From contig NC_045145.1 in assembly GCF_008831285.2 (NCBI RefSeq), positions 8,366,802-8,430,801 of the forward strand: a DNA stretch of 64,000 nt. The letters run 5' to 3'. The notes under the pieces are model-generated. The model was given only the letters and a program-made list of their open reading frames with translations, made no database searches and was not told the origin of the DNA. The translations under genes were made by a program, and so were the position numbers. Positions 1 to 9,649 of this stretch are shown here, one piece after another. This DNA comes from Nymphaea colorata (lineage: Eukaryota; Streptophyta; Magnoliopsida; Nymphaeales; Nymphaeaceae). How positions within the stretch are numbered: position 1 is the stretch's first letter; every line of letters starts with the position of its first letter.

Positions 1-345
1 TGATATTAGTGGTAATGTCAATGATTATGGATGCATTCACGATCTTGTTATTTGTTCCAAATGTTCCCTTTGTCCTAATTTGGTTGCTTATTCTAGAGTT
101 ATTCGCTTAAGATGATTGTTCCCTGCAGAGGCCAACGTAGAACTATTGATTGTTGTATTTTGAAGTGAGTTAAATGAGTTGACAAGTTACACTGAGTAAA
201 ACAAGTCAAATTAAACGACATGAGTCACTAAATGAGTTAAATGGGTTGAGCTCGAGCTTGATTCTATGTAGTTGAGTCGAGTTTGAGTTTGTTATACGGA
301 GCTCGACTTGAGTTCAAGCTGAGTTCAAGCTCGACTCAGCTCTTG
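1..345. repeat. GAGCTCGA-rich fragment related to the MULE-like element
   Basis: Bases 1-160 show nothing recognisable. From about 160 the sequence is built of GAGTT/GAGCTCGA words. At 235-345 it aligns by eye with the right end of the Mutator-like element at 47425-48559: both share GAGCTCGAGCTTG, then GGAGCTCGACTTGAGTTC, then a CAAGCTCGACTC-like word. The terminal GTGCAGCCCT of that element is not preserved here, so this is an eroded or truncated relative. No coding sequence is supported. Confidence 0.55.
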
Positions 346-387
346 TATAGTCATAAGCCCAGAACCCTATTGGTAGGGAGAATTGGT

Positions 388-437
388 CTTTTTTTCTTTT
401 TTTTTTTTTTTGGGGGGGGGGGGGGCGGTAGGGGGGA
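388..437. repeat. poly-T / poly-G tract
   Basis: A T-rich run (388-411, one C inside) passes directly into 14 consecutive G (412-425) and more G-rich sequence. It is a low-complexity tract whose exact length is likely unreliable. Small reading frames crossing it are not credible genes. Confidence 0.8.
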
Positions 438-1011
438 GGTGTGTTGTCTTCGGTTTCAGGCAATAGGTTGTTAAACTCTCACTCACCCAAAAATCAAAGA
501 GAAGTAGATTGATAGAGAAAATGCAAGGTGTAGAAGCAGTTAGAGTTGTTATGCAGAACAAATAAGGGATGGAGATCTAAGGGCTTACTTTATCTTGGTT
601 TGACAAGAGAGGAATGGTGCATGCTGTTAGTCAATGAAGTGGTGATAAAAGTTTGAGACGACAATGTAAGGAAATAGAAGGGGGAAAGGATGATGCAGAA
701 TATGGTAGGTTGGAATGGTGTCTAGAGCATGTTAATGGAGGAAAGAGAATTGCTTCTAATAATGTCAGCTGGTTAAGAAGACTCAAAGGAGTTCATAAAG
801 AAAGACACAGATGTCTTGAAGGAAGACTGAGCAGATGGTAGAGGAGCTAGGATAGATAGACTAATGGTGTGCATGGATCTCTTTTTTGTGCAAGTGGAGT
901 GGAGGACATAGAATTGTGGAGAACTTGATAATAAGATGAATTGGGTTAGTTAAGAAGTTGAAGATGATGGATGGGGATGGAATTCAAATTGTTTACTAGG
1001 TTTGGTGGCTA
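438..1011. other. no gene recognised
   Basis: Purine-rich sequence with short open frames only. No start context, domain, repeat partner in this window or RNA gene was recognised. Confidence 0.5.
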
Positions 1012-1312
1012 TCTTAAGCTGCCAGATTAATCTTTGATGTGCACAATACATTTTGTTCATTTTCAGCATGTTCCTTTCCTGCTATTTTTTTTTTCCTGTA
1101 AACAAGATTTTTTTTGGTAATAAAGTCAGGGAGTGCTCCTTCCAGTGTCTCTTCATTGGTACAAACCTTGTTTCCCATAATGTCCTTTTTTTTAAGGTCT
1201 CATCCAACCTTGTTTCCCATAATGTCCCTTTTTTTTTACGGTCTCATCCAAACACAACCGTGTTATCCTTTGAATAAGAATGACCTAGCATACATTACAA
1301 ATCTTTTACAAC
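1012..1312 (+). repeat. dispersed repeat family B, copy 1
   Basis: About 300 bp matching the reverse complement of 40943-41197 (and its duplicate at 58432-58682). Shared blocks include AAGCTGCCAGATT, ATCTTTGATGTGCACAATAC, TTTTGGTAATAAA and ATCCTTTGAAT. Homology stops near 1012 and 1312, which suggests a short non-coding mobile repeat. This copy has an internal tandem duplication of ~42 bp (1165-1206 and 1207-1250, beginning ACCTTGTTTCCCATAATGTC) that the other copies lack. No terminal inverted repeat or target duplication was found, so the class is unknown. Confidence 0.7.
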
Positions 1313-1519
1313 ATTTGATTGCCACGTTGTGCATGAAATTTTCGTACGCCAATATAGTAATGACGAAAAACACCCACAGTTAATAGAAAAAGAGTTTGTC
1401 GGGACAAAAAAGAAAATCGAAAAAGTAAGGTTTTGGTATTCGATAAAGCTTAGACCAAATGATTGTGCCAGTCCATATGTGTAGATCATTATAACCAATA
1501 TACCCTTCTGAGCAGCAAA

Positions 1520-1830
1520 AAAACATATTATTTTTTACGTTCATATAGTTATCTCATACCTCTGTCATTATCCCATACCCACTGACTCATACCCCTAGCA
1601 TTATCCCATACTTCGACCGTTATCTCATCATACTCTTATTGTTATCTCATACTCATTGTCTCATATTCATTATCTCGTATCAGTGTGATTATCTCATACC
1701 TCTGTCGTTACTTCATATTCTTATCATTATCTCATGCCACCCCTTGTCATTATCTTAGATGTTATGAGTATGAGATAATGACAAGGATATGAAATAATGA
1801 AAAAATTTGAGATAACGACAAGGTTAAGAA
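1520..1830. repeat. TTATCTCATA-type degenerate repeat with a perfect hairpin
   Basis: Many variants of TATCTCATACC and CATTATCTCATAC follow one another at ~30-40 bp spacing. At 1742-1755 and 1773-1786 there is a perfect 14-bp inverted repeat (CCTTGTCATTATCT) with a 17-base loop; beyond it the motif appears in reverse orientation. The same word family builds the array at 18352-19890. Confidence 0.7.
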
Positions 1831-2024
1831 TATTCGCTGTGCATATGTAATGTTAGGACATTGAAATAAATATGCATATTGATAGTAGAGCCAGGGTGGC
1901 GTACAAAACTCGTCCTCATAGAAAACAGGGTGTGGTGGGTGTTTGGGGCCAAATGCCCATCCATGTGTTCAACCGTCATACAAGATAAAAAAAAATATAT
2001 TTTTGTTATTTAAAAGAGCCTGTT

Positions 2025-3370
2025 TGTCATTTTCACTAATGAACATGCATTCCCTGTTGAGGACTTGGACATATAACTTGCCCAATGAGCGAGACACTCC
2101 AATAAAATAACAATAATAAAAAATTCCAAAACGTCGTCTAAGGAAAGGGCAAGCTACAAATGGGCACTTCAATTTTCCAATGACATAGGCACCCAACTAT
2201 TGTCCACAACACCGCGCCTGCGTGCTTCGATAGAAAATGCTATAAAATATTCATTCAAATGACAAATCTGCAGCTTCATTCAAAATTTTTATTAATAAAA
2301 TAAAAAAAACAAACTACAGTGGGTGACAGAAAGATTGTCCATAACGGCCGGCCATCGCTGCAGGAGAGTTTAGCGCCTTTGTCCCTTGCCATCTAGCGAG
2401 AGGCTAAGGCGAGGCATGGCCTTTGGCCTCGCCGTTGCCCCCGGCTTGATGGGGAGGCCCACCCTCGGACCTATAGAAGTCTTGTTGTCCAGCCCTCGCC
2501 ATTGCCCGTAACGAGGGATGATGTTCTCCCTCCTGGCTTCCTCGACTGTTGCTGGATGGCAAGGGTGTGTTCATTCTGCACTCTCAAACTGTCAACATCC
2601 CCTTTCGAACCTCTATGGAAGACAACAATTAGTTTTTAATTTTTCGTTAACAAAAAATTTGGGACGAGGGCAATTTTCTTTTTGATCCTATTTATTTTAA
2701 ATACTTTAATAGAGCAGTTATTTTAGAATTAAATGAAAAAGATGACGGCCACTTGATGAGTTATGAAAGTCACTCTGTTGTTCGATATTTTCCTACGAGT
2801 TAGGTGTCGATTATTAATTTCCTTAAAAAGGAGTTCGCTCAGGTCCTGGAAAGAAGAAAAGAACATTAACGGTGGACTTTGTGGAGGGACTGGCCCTCAT
2901 CGTCACACCTTACGCCATTGTAAAGCTATACTTTTCGATTTTGACGGTATTATATAGACGCCCTGACATAACAATATTGTCACAAGAATGCGCTTGGTCA
3001 ACTTAGGAGAAAGGTAATGTGTTGTAGCTGTCAGACTTTTCAAAATTCTCGACAGTGTCTTGCCTTTATTATTATTACTGTTACATTTATTATTGTAGTT
3101 CACAAAATATGAAGGCTAAGTAAATTGAAGAGCCATGTAAATTCGTATTACGAGCCATTTTATCAATGTAATCATAGTTCGCAAAGTGTTACATGTAAAG
3201 TATTTTCAAAACTAAAGTATTAATGTCATCTAATTTTCTGAAAAACTGATCGATTTTAAATGTGGCATTTTATAAAGCATGAGCATTTTATACACCATTA
3301 AGCATGTTTACTGTATGACCCATAATTAATTCAGATAATGTTCAATTTACTCAATCGCATCAATGAGAAT
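2025..3370 (+). repeat. dispersed repeat family A, copy 1 (uninterrupted)
   Basis: About 1.35 kb matching the reverse complement of 29575-30433 joined to 35212-35530. Matching landmarks are the GAACATGCATTCC end (~2040), AACAAACTACA(G/A)TGGGTGA (~2310), a GC-rich core with CGCCATTGCCC and CTTGTTG (2340-2600), CTTTACATGTAA-type sequence (~3195 in the opposite sense) and ATTTACTCAAT (~3350). The GC-rich core inside AT-rich flanks recalls a captured or composite element. No long open frame, LTR, TIR or target duplication was found, so the class stays open. Confidence 0.75.
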
Positions 3371-3410
3371 GTAGCATTGACTTCTAAAAAAAAGATTACC
3401 CTTCTTTAGG

Positions 3411-3665
3411 GGTGTGAACAAGTCGGCTAAGGAAATAAAGGCTGATACCATATGACAATGAAAAATTGATAAGGGTCCCAACCTTGCTTAAGCCTGGGCA
3501 TTGGGCCAGCTCTGCTCAAGCCGATAAGGAGTCGGGCTCGGGCTGATCCGATAACTTATTGGGCTGCCCCAGTGCCTTTTTTTAGAGCCCGAGTCGAGAC
3601 AGATACCCGTCAGATGCTCGACCCGACGCCCAGCCTTAACCGTGCCCTATCTGCCCAACAGTTTC
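3411..3665. repeat. GGGCTCGGGC-rich repeat fragment
   Basis: Begins with AGGGGTGTGAACAAGTCGG and contains clustered GGGCTCGGGC, GAGCCCGAG and GCTCGACCCGACGCCC words. Similar GGGCC/CCCGAC word clusters occur at 36020-36120, 37220-37370 and 39085-39400. Such subterminal word clusters are common in non-autonomous DNA transposons of plants, but no paired terminus was found here. Confidence 0.45.
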
Positions 3666-4194
3666 ATTTTATTTTCACTCAGTTGTGATATTGCAAAGAA
3701 GAGACATCTCTCTCTCTCCCGGTGAATTAGTTCGCCTATTTAAGACTGAGTTCTGTCAAGAAATTGTCATGCACATGAAAAACTGTACTGTACAGGTGCA
3801 CAAGCCTATGCATATAACCGGCTTAAAATATTGTGGCATAGGGCACATAAATTACTGGCTCTTGAGACCATCATAAATTTGTATCAGTATTATTAATAAT
3901 CTTCAGTAAAAACTTGATCATCACTTTTATTTGATCAGCTCTTTTTCTACTTAATCTCAAATTTTAGTCTCATGCATATTTATGATCTTTCTAATATGGT
4001 CCTCAATTTCAATAAATTGTACGTCAAAATCGATTACTATGAATTGACAAATAGAGTCATGGATACTAAGCTCGGTGTCCTGCTGGCAGTGAAATTAAAA
4101 TGTTTTATAAATATACGACAACTGAACCCTATATACGGGAGCAATAACCTAGCTGTTTAAGTTTCCCGCGAGAGATTCTTTTTTTTTTTGTTTT
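3666..4194. other. no gene recognised
   Basis: AT-rich sequence with a short CT run at ~3709-3718 and two small open frames without any recognisable domain. Nothing else supported. Confidence 0.5.
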
Positions 4195-4440
4195 GTTTCA
4201 AATTTGAATAGTAGGGGATGTATCAGATTTGATATGAATGGACCTTTAGCATATTTGATTTTTCAGATATTCACATGTTCATAGTCCAATGCAAACAAAG
4301 AAGAATCTAATATCACATCAGAATCTGACTTAACTATTTCAAATTCATAAACATATTCAATCTGAATCCAATTTCAAAATTTCAATTGAATCTGATCCAA
4401 AATTCAAAATCCCTAGATGCTGGCCCAAGCTGGGGGCCCA
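4195..4440. repeat. GGATTTGGATT-like degenerate repeat
   Basis: Dense variants of AATCTGA, AATCCAATTTC and TTCAAAT on the plus strand, equivalent to GGATTTGGATTCAGATT words on the minus strand. The same word family is at 44820-45070 (and 62290-62530). Probably part of an old non-autonomous element; no boundaries found. Confidence 0.4.

Positions 4441-4442
<2 letters not shown>

Positions 4443-4514
<72 letters not shown>
4443..4514. repeat. (AT)36 microsatellite
   Basis: An uninterrupted 72-base AT dinucleotide run. Confidence 0.97.
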
Positions 4515-4518
<4 letters not shown>

Positions 4519-5920
4519 ACAAACAAAATTATTATTACTAATAATCAATCAATCAATATTTTGTAGTCACTTGGACCACATATTAAATAAATAACTATGT
4601 TTTTTTATGTACCCCCTCAATTTCCCTTCTTCCTCTAAATCTTCTTAATTCTTTCTCCTCTTTAATACATAAGTAAATATGAACAATTAGGTGTCGTCCT
4701 ATTTCATTGTTTGGCCCTACATTCAAAAGAAATTAGAAAGAGTGCAAGCCCTGAAGGGGTTAGAGAAAGAGATAATTGTCTTGAAGGGCTAATAATTGGG
4801 TCAATTTCTTGGGACCTGGCCATATCCAATCAGATATTTCTTTAAAACCACATCTGAACATGATTGCATGTTGTTTCTTAAAACCAAATCCAATAATATT
4901 TTTTAGTGGGACGCTAAATGTTTTTCCATATTCAACTTATTAAAAGCTATTCAGTCACCCGAATCCGATTCATTGGCATGAAAAAAGGTGTAACACAACG
5001 TTGTTCGTGGATATCCTTATTAGCCCGTATCAGCCAACACATTCGGATCAGCTCCTTGAATGTGCAATACGGGGTCAATAGTACAATTTCGTTTTCTTTT
5101 TGTATTATCTATATCTTCAATTAATTTAAAATTACGTTTAAATTCAAAAAAATGGGAAAATGTAGCAAATCAGCCGATATGGTGTATCACTGATCAATTT
5201 AATAAAATTCTAATGACGATATTTACACGACTGTTTCTGTTTGAGAACAAAATCACCAACCACAGACTTGAGATCAATTAAAGAAATCAGTCCTCGGAAG
5301 AATTTTAAAGATATTTGATAGTAAAGATATACCAAAAGAAAGTCTAGAAATAATGTTGGACAACTAGGGTCTTCATCAACTAATTTTAGTTACGAGGACA
5401 TGTAATTGAATAGTCTAAACGACGGCAAACAGAAAACCAAGTCACATATAGAAAGAGTTTGAGAGATATATGAAAATCTGAAAAAGCAAATACTGTTAAA
5501 TTGTATATTACATTTGAATCTGACATTCCTCAACCAACGTCCAGTTATGGCTTCGAAGATGGCCAATCCAAATCTCCACATAAACCAAATGTGTAATTCG
5601 ATAGTCTAAACGAAAAAAAAAAGCAAAACAAGTCATATATAGAGGAAGATTTAATTAAAGAGAGATCTTAAGATCTGGAACAAAACCAAATTGCAATTCA
5701 TCAAGAGGGACACTTTGAGAGTCAGACCTTTCCAAATTTTATGTGATAAAAAACAAAAAGATTGTAGGGTTCAGGGGAAAACCATCGGCTAGCCCGCGGT
5801 TTTTGGAAAAATTAATAGGCTTCACAGGTCATCTCTTGCGATCAGAGAAAAATAAAATAATTTTAATTTCACAAGTCATAACTTTGAGTTGCTACACGTT
5901 AGGGGGGCCTTTACGTACTG
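4515..5920. other. no gene recognised
   Basis: AT-rich non-coding sequence. Two related stretches, near 5392-5445 and 5585-5640, share TAGTCTAAACGA followed by CAAGTCA(C/T)ATATAGA, a short diverged duplication. Near 5740-5860 the sequence AGCCCGCGGTTTTTGG looks like the edge of an old repeat. No coding frame is supported. Confidence 0.45.
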
Positions 5921-6063
5921 TGCACTAAGCCTCAAATTCCGTCCTCGTTCTCATATTGGTGTTGAGAACCCATGACGTCCTTTGCACTAAGCATCAAATT
6001 GCGTCCCCCTTCTTAGAAGCCCTTATGTCCTTTGAACGAAGCATCAAACTCCGTCCCCCTTCT
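5921..6063 (+). promoter_or_regulatory. three 31-bp direct repeats upstream of the serine acetyltransferase TATA box
   Basis: Copies at 5921-5951, 5983-6013 and 6033-6063 follow the pattern TGCACTAAGCATCAAA, then TTGCGTCCCCCTTCT. Copies 2 and 3 are each preceded by GTCCTTTG and are spaced 50 bp apart; copy 1 is more diverged (GTCCTCGTTCTC). The third copy ends 2 bases before the TATA box. Their position makes them candidate cis-regulatory units of the gene at 6235, but no named factor site is claimed. Confidence 0.6.
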
Positions 6064-6065
6064 CC

Positions 6066-6073
6066 TATATAAA
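6066..6073 (+). promoter_or_regulatory. TATA box of the serine acetyltransferase gene
   Basis: TATATAAA in the context CTCCTATATAAACCCC, 161 bp upstream of the start codon. Transcription would be expected to start about 25-35 bp downstream, giving a leader of roughly 130 bases that is rich in CT and contains a short TATA run (6165-6178). Confidence 0.75.
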
Positions 6074-6234
6074 CCCCATAGCCCTCTCCACAATTCCCTA
6101 AAAGGAGACTACTCCAGATCGATAAACTCTTCCACAGTTCCCTTCTTCTCTTCTTTCCCCCCATATATTTATATATATACACCACAGGATCATCTTCCTT
6201 CAAGCTCTGTAAGTAGCAGAAAGGTTGCAGAGAA

Positions 6235-7194
6235 ATGGCGCCCGCCGTCGAGTTCTCAGGCTCCGTAATGGTTGCGACACGTCTGGCACGCAACGCCGAC
6301 CAAGACTTGATTTCTGATCCAACCACCATTTACAAGTTCGAGCTCTTGAGGGCATTGCAACGTGCCAAAGATAAAGAGGAGACGGATGAACTGTGGATGA
6401 AGATAAGGGAGGAGGCCAGGCGGGATGTGGAGCAAGAGCCCGTCTTGGGCAGCTTCTACATGGCCGCCATACTTTCACACGGCTCGCTGGAGAGTGCCCT
6501 CGCTACCCATCTCGGCAACAAGCTGTCCACGCCTTACCTGCCGGTTTCCAGCCTTGCGGAGGTCTTCTGCGCCAAGATCCTCGAAGACGGTACAATCAGG
6601 TCGGCGGTTCGAGAAGATTTGAAGGCGGTCAAGGAGAGAGACCCAGCGTGCGTTAGTTACGTGCACTGTTTGCTCAACTTCAAGGGGTTCTTGGCAATTC
6701 AGGCTCACCGGCTGGCTCACAGGCTGTGGAACCAAGGCCGGGTTCCGTTAGCCTTGATCATTCAGAACCGGGTGTCGGAGGTCTTTGCTGTGGACATACA
6801 CCCGGCAGCGCGGATCGGGAAACGAGTGCTGCTGGATCATGCTACAGGAGTGGTGATCGGCGAGACTGCGGTCATCGGCGACGACGTGTCGATCTTGCAC
6901 AGCGTGACCCTTGGAGGTACCGGCAAGGCCACCGGCGACCGCCACCCGAAGATTGCCGATGGGGTGCTGATTGGTGCGGGTAGCTATGTTCTGGGTAACG
7001 TCAAGGTCGGATCTGGGGCTAAGATTGGGGCCGGCTCCGTGGTGCTGAAGGAGATTCCGGCCAGGACGACGGCGGTAGGGAATCCGGCGAGGTTGATAGG
7101 TGGGAAGGACAATCCCATCAAGTCGACAAAGATCCCAAGCATGACGATGGACCTGACGTCTTACATCTCGCAATGGTCTGAATATGTAATCTAG
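6235..7194 (+). CDS. serine O-acetyltransferase (cytosolic SERAT1-type)
   Basis: A 319-residue intact single-exon protein. It transfers acetyl from acetyl-CoA to L-serine to give O-acetylserine, which O-acetylserine (thiol)lyase turns into cysteine. The N-terminal SATase_N helical domain spans ~30-135 (LWMKIREEARRD, EPVLGSFYMAAIL). The left-handed beta-helix of hexapeptide repeats spans ~186-290. The expected catalytic Asp and His are present as D187 (VDIHPAA) and H202 (LLDHATG). The acetyl-CoA/serine-loop region LGGTGKATGDRHPKI is at ~227-240, and VGNPARLIGG closes the helix. The C-terminal tail TSYISQWSEYVI ends in Ile, the residue that in this family docks into the thiol-lyase of the cysteine synthase complex. 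An in-frame TAG at 6214-6216, 18 bases before the AUG, fixes the start and rules out an upstream plastid transit peptide in this frame. Length and absent presequence suggest a cytosolic form. Residues 221-223 are LHS where I recall LHH in other plant enzymes. Feedback inhibition by cysteine cannot be predicted. Confidence 0.95.
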   Translation: MAPAVEFSGSVMVATRLARNADQDLISDPTTIYKFELLRALQRAKDKEETDELWMKIREEARRDVEQEPVLGSFYMAAILSHGSLESALATHLGNKLSTPYLPVSSLAEVFCAKILEDGTIRSAVREDLKAVKERDPACVSYVHCLLNFKGFLAIQAHRLAHRLWNQGRVPLALIIQNRVSEVFAVDIHPAARIGKRVLLDHATGVVIGETAVIGDDVSILHSVTLGGTGKATGDRHPKIADGVLIGAGSYVLGNVKVGSGAKIGAGSVVLKEIPARTTAVGNPARLIGGKDNPIKSTKIPSMTMDLTSYISQWSEYVI

Positions 7195-7594
7195 ATCTGC
7201 AGCATCTGCTGCTTTGGTTTACCAAAAGGAGGAAGTTCCTATGTACGTGACATATATATAAATGTCCGTAATCTTTCCTATATGTAGATTAATGTCCGTA
7301 ATTTCTCTCGATCTCACCTTTTCAATCTCTACCCGCACATCTTTACTTGGTGGCGCCCCTGTATCAAGAGCAAAACCGTAAGATCTTCAGGGATGTGACA
7401 CCGCTCTTCCCTCCTAACTGTGCCGGAGCTGCTGCCCATGTCCACCTTGTCCTCTGCATGATCGCTTGGCTCAGCCATCCTTTGACCGGCCAAACCTGTT
7501 GTCTCCTCCAGGGCCTCTACCTCTTCATTTCTTTTCCCGTATACCCGTCTTTCTACCGACATTAGTGTTTTTTTTGTTAACTACTTTCTTATGG

Positions 7595-7598
<4 letters not shown>
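7195..7598 (+). other. 3' flank of the serine acetyltransferase gene
   Basis: Contains the repeated word AATGTCCGTAAT at 7260-7271 and 7291-7302, and A/T-rich stretches suited to polyadenylation. 7340-7560 is GC-richer with an open frame on each strand but no domain recognised. It may be an old retroelement or gene scrap. Confidence 0.4.
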
Positions 7599-7679
<81 letters not shown>

Positions 7680-7680
7680 G

Positions 7681-7715
<35 letters not shown>
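7599..7715. repeat. compound microsatellite (TC)n(AC)n(TA)n(GA)n
   Basis: A 117-base run of TC, then CA, then a short TA block, then GA. The open frames across it, such as those encoding poly-SL or poly-HT, are artefacts of the repeat. Confidence 0.97.
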
Positions 7716-8790
7716 TTTAATCTTACCACAACATATATTTTAAGTATTTTGAAAAATAATACGAAAATGTGCATGTCCGAAAACGTATAGGTTATGTCTT
7801 TAAAATTTGTAAAATGAGTTTTAAAAGACAAAATATTCCCAAACCATGGTTATAAAAAAAGGCTTACACATTTAAAATCTCATTTGTTTTATTTATTGAA
7901 TAGTGTTTTTCATACTAGAAAGGTAGATTACAAAAAAAAGAAAAGAAAAAGGAATCGTTCAAAATAAAGAGTTAGACGCATTTCTTTTATATACATACTA
8001 GTCCTTTGTCTTATGTACAGGCAAATCAAGAAAGTGTGTACGTTATGCTCTCTCTCTCTCTCTCTCTCCATGGATGCACCACTAAAAAAACACAACCGAT
8101 CAGTCACGACACACAAAGACAGAGGAAGATACTAAATACTTGAGTGCAATGCGCTTTAATTGAATGTCTCAACTATGATCGACTTTACGTTCTACAAATT
8201 CCAACGGCATCCATTAGATCTCCGTTCAGATTAAAAGCCTACCAGTCAACAAAAAGCTCACAAACCGATATCTAAACTTTCTCAGTTCACAAGATTCCGG
8301 GCAAGTGAATAATGATCTATGCAGAGAAAAACAGTTACTGATCAGAGGTTGGGAGGGTGACTAATTTAGCGTCGTAGAAGCCTCGTAAACATGGCTAAAA
8401 GCTCGCATAATTGCCTCTCAGCTAAAACCCATATACTGTGAAAGCCTTCGGTACTCCTCCCTTCCACAACTAAAGAATATTGCTCGTAGCTTCCACCTAA
8501 GGATAGCTAAACACGTGAAAACAATAATATCTAGTGAGAGACGGAAACAGTTGTCTCATATTATTAAGATTTGGTTCATTAGTTGGTGAATGATGGCTGA
8601 CATGCAATAGGCCAGAGGAAGCCACAAAGCAAAGCTTCCAAGAATATGTTGGTGTTTTCTCAAATTTGCAGCTTTTATTGTTGCTTATATAGTTCAGCCG
8701 AATGCCACTCATTACGCTTTCTTCAGGCAAGGCAGTAACTGTCCAAAGTTTCAGAACTGGCCTCTGCAAAATACATTAATCTGACTCTCA
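7716..8790. other. no gene recognised; short (CT)n at 8048-8068
   Basis: AT-rich non-coding sequence with one ~21-base CT microsatellite. No coding domain, RNA gene or paired repeat was found. Confidence 0.5.
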
Positions 8791-9122
8791 ACCAATTCCT
8801 AGAATTTTGGATTGGTCCGTCAGGAATTTTTATTGTTTCTGTTTTCCAAAATTTTATTGCTGTTGACATCTTGAATCTGGCACGCAAGACATCATTCTTC
8901 ATGAAACTTGCAAGAGGACAGATTCATGAGAGGTTCCATCAAAGCCGTGTGGAGATGGTGCTGGATTTGGAAAAATTTTCATTTGAGATATTTTCTACAA
9001 TTTCAATATTATCACTTTCCACACTTGGTGGTGTTACAAGATTTTCGGTATCTTTCCTTAACAGATTTTCACTGTGCGTAAGACCATATCCATTGCGATT
9101 TGATAAAAATATCTTTCCAACA
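8790..9122 (-). repeat. partial 3' LTR of a copia element
   Basis: Read on the minus strand, an LTR starts at 9122 with TGTTGGAAAG directly after a polypurine tract. Its first ~90 bases resemble the 3' LTR of the copia relic starting at 52089 (both have TATTTT or AATTTT, then (A/C)CAAATC(G/A)CAATGGAT), so the two belong to one family. The far end of this LTR was not located; 8790 is a rough limit. Confidence 0.5.
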
Positions 9123-9340
9123 TGCCTCCTCAAGCCGATCTCGGTGAGATTGAATTTGCTTATGAGATATGGAAACATTGAACCTGGTATAGGTGTGGTC
9201 AATATATCAGCAAGCTGCTCATCTGACTTAATAAACTTGATTTCAGTCTCCGTGTTTGTTACACGTTCATTAACAAAGTAATAATCTATGTCATTAATGT
9301 GATTTGTACAGATAGCACCACAACAAATCAGGGCTTCATC
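9123..9340 (-). pseudogene. copia RNase H C-terminal fragment
   Basis: The minus-strand protein has HINDIDYYFVNERV, KFIKSDEQLADILTTP and LISKFNLTEIGLRRHVG, the typical end of a Ty1/copia polyprotein just before the polypurine tract (9123-9133, read TTGAGGAGGCA on the minus strand). Homology to copia ends upstream of ~9340, so only the last ~70 residues survive. The open frame continues to 9520 with unrelated sequence. This is a different family from the element at 9650-15413. Confidence 0.8.
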
Positions 9341-9644
9341 GACACCACTTTGCCTGCAGCATCGATGGCCGACGACTCCTGCAACACGATTTCTTGCTCC
9401 GGTTGTTGATTGAAGAGGAGCAGCGCACACAGTCGATGGAATAAGTGGGCATGTTGGTGATTGAAAACCTGCAAAACAGGTCCTTAGATGCTGGCGCTTT
9501 GTGTCGACTTCATCCATCAAGCTCCATCGATGGCTTCACCGTCGACGAAGCATATTCAATCACTGATGGTCATCGACAGCATCAAAAGCCCCTAATAAAG
9601 CAGAAGGGACGGTTAATTAAAGCACCCACAAATTTCTCCTGCAA

Positions 9645-9649
9645 GCTCA
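9645..9649. repeat. target-site duplication of copia element 1 (left)
   Basis: GCTCA at the left edge pairs with GCTCT at 15414-15418 (4 of 5 bases). Shifting the boundary by one base gives AGCTC on both sides, so the exact edge is ambiguous by one position. Confidence 0.6.

Noticed and set aside
1520-1830. CRISPR-like array
   Set aside because: The repeated words are short, degenerate and irregularly spaced without unique spacers, in a plant nuclear context.
6200-7173. Antisense and other-frame open frames over the serine acetyltransferase gene
   Set aside because: Shadow frames caused by the GC-rich codons of the real gene; none has a domain.
7466-7831. Open frames with poly-SL, poly-HT or poly-CV stretches
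   Set aside because: Translations of the compound microsatellite at 7599-7715.
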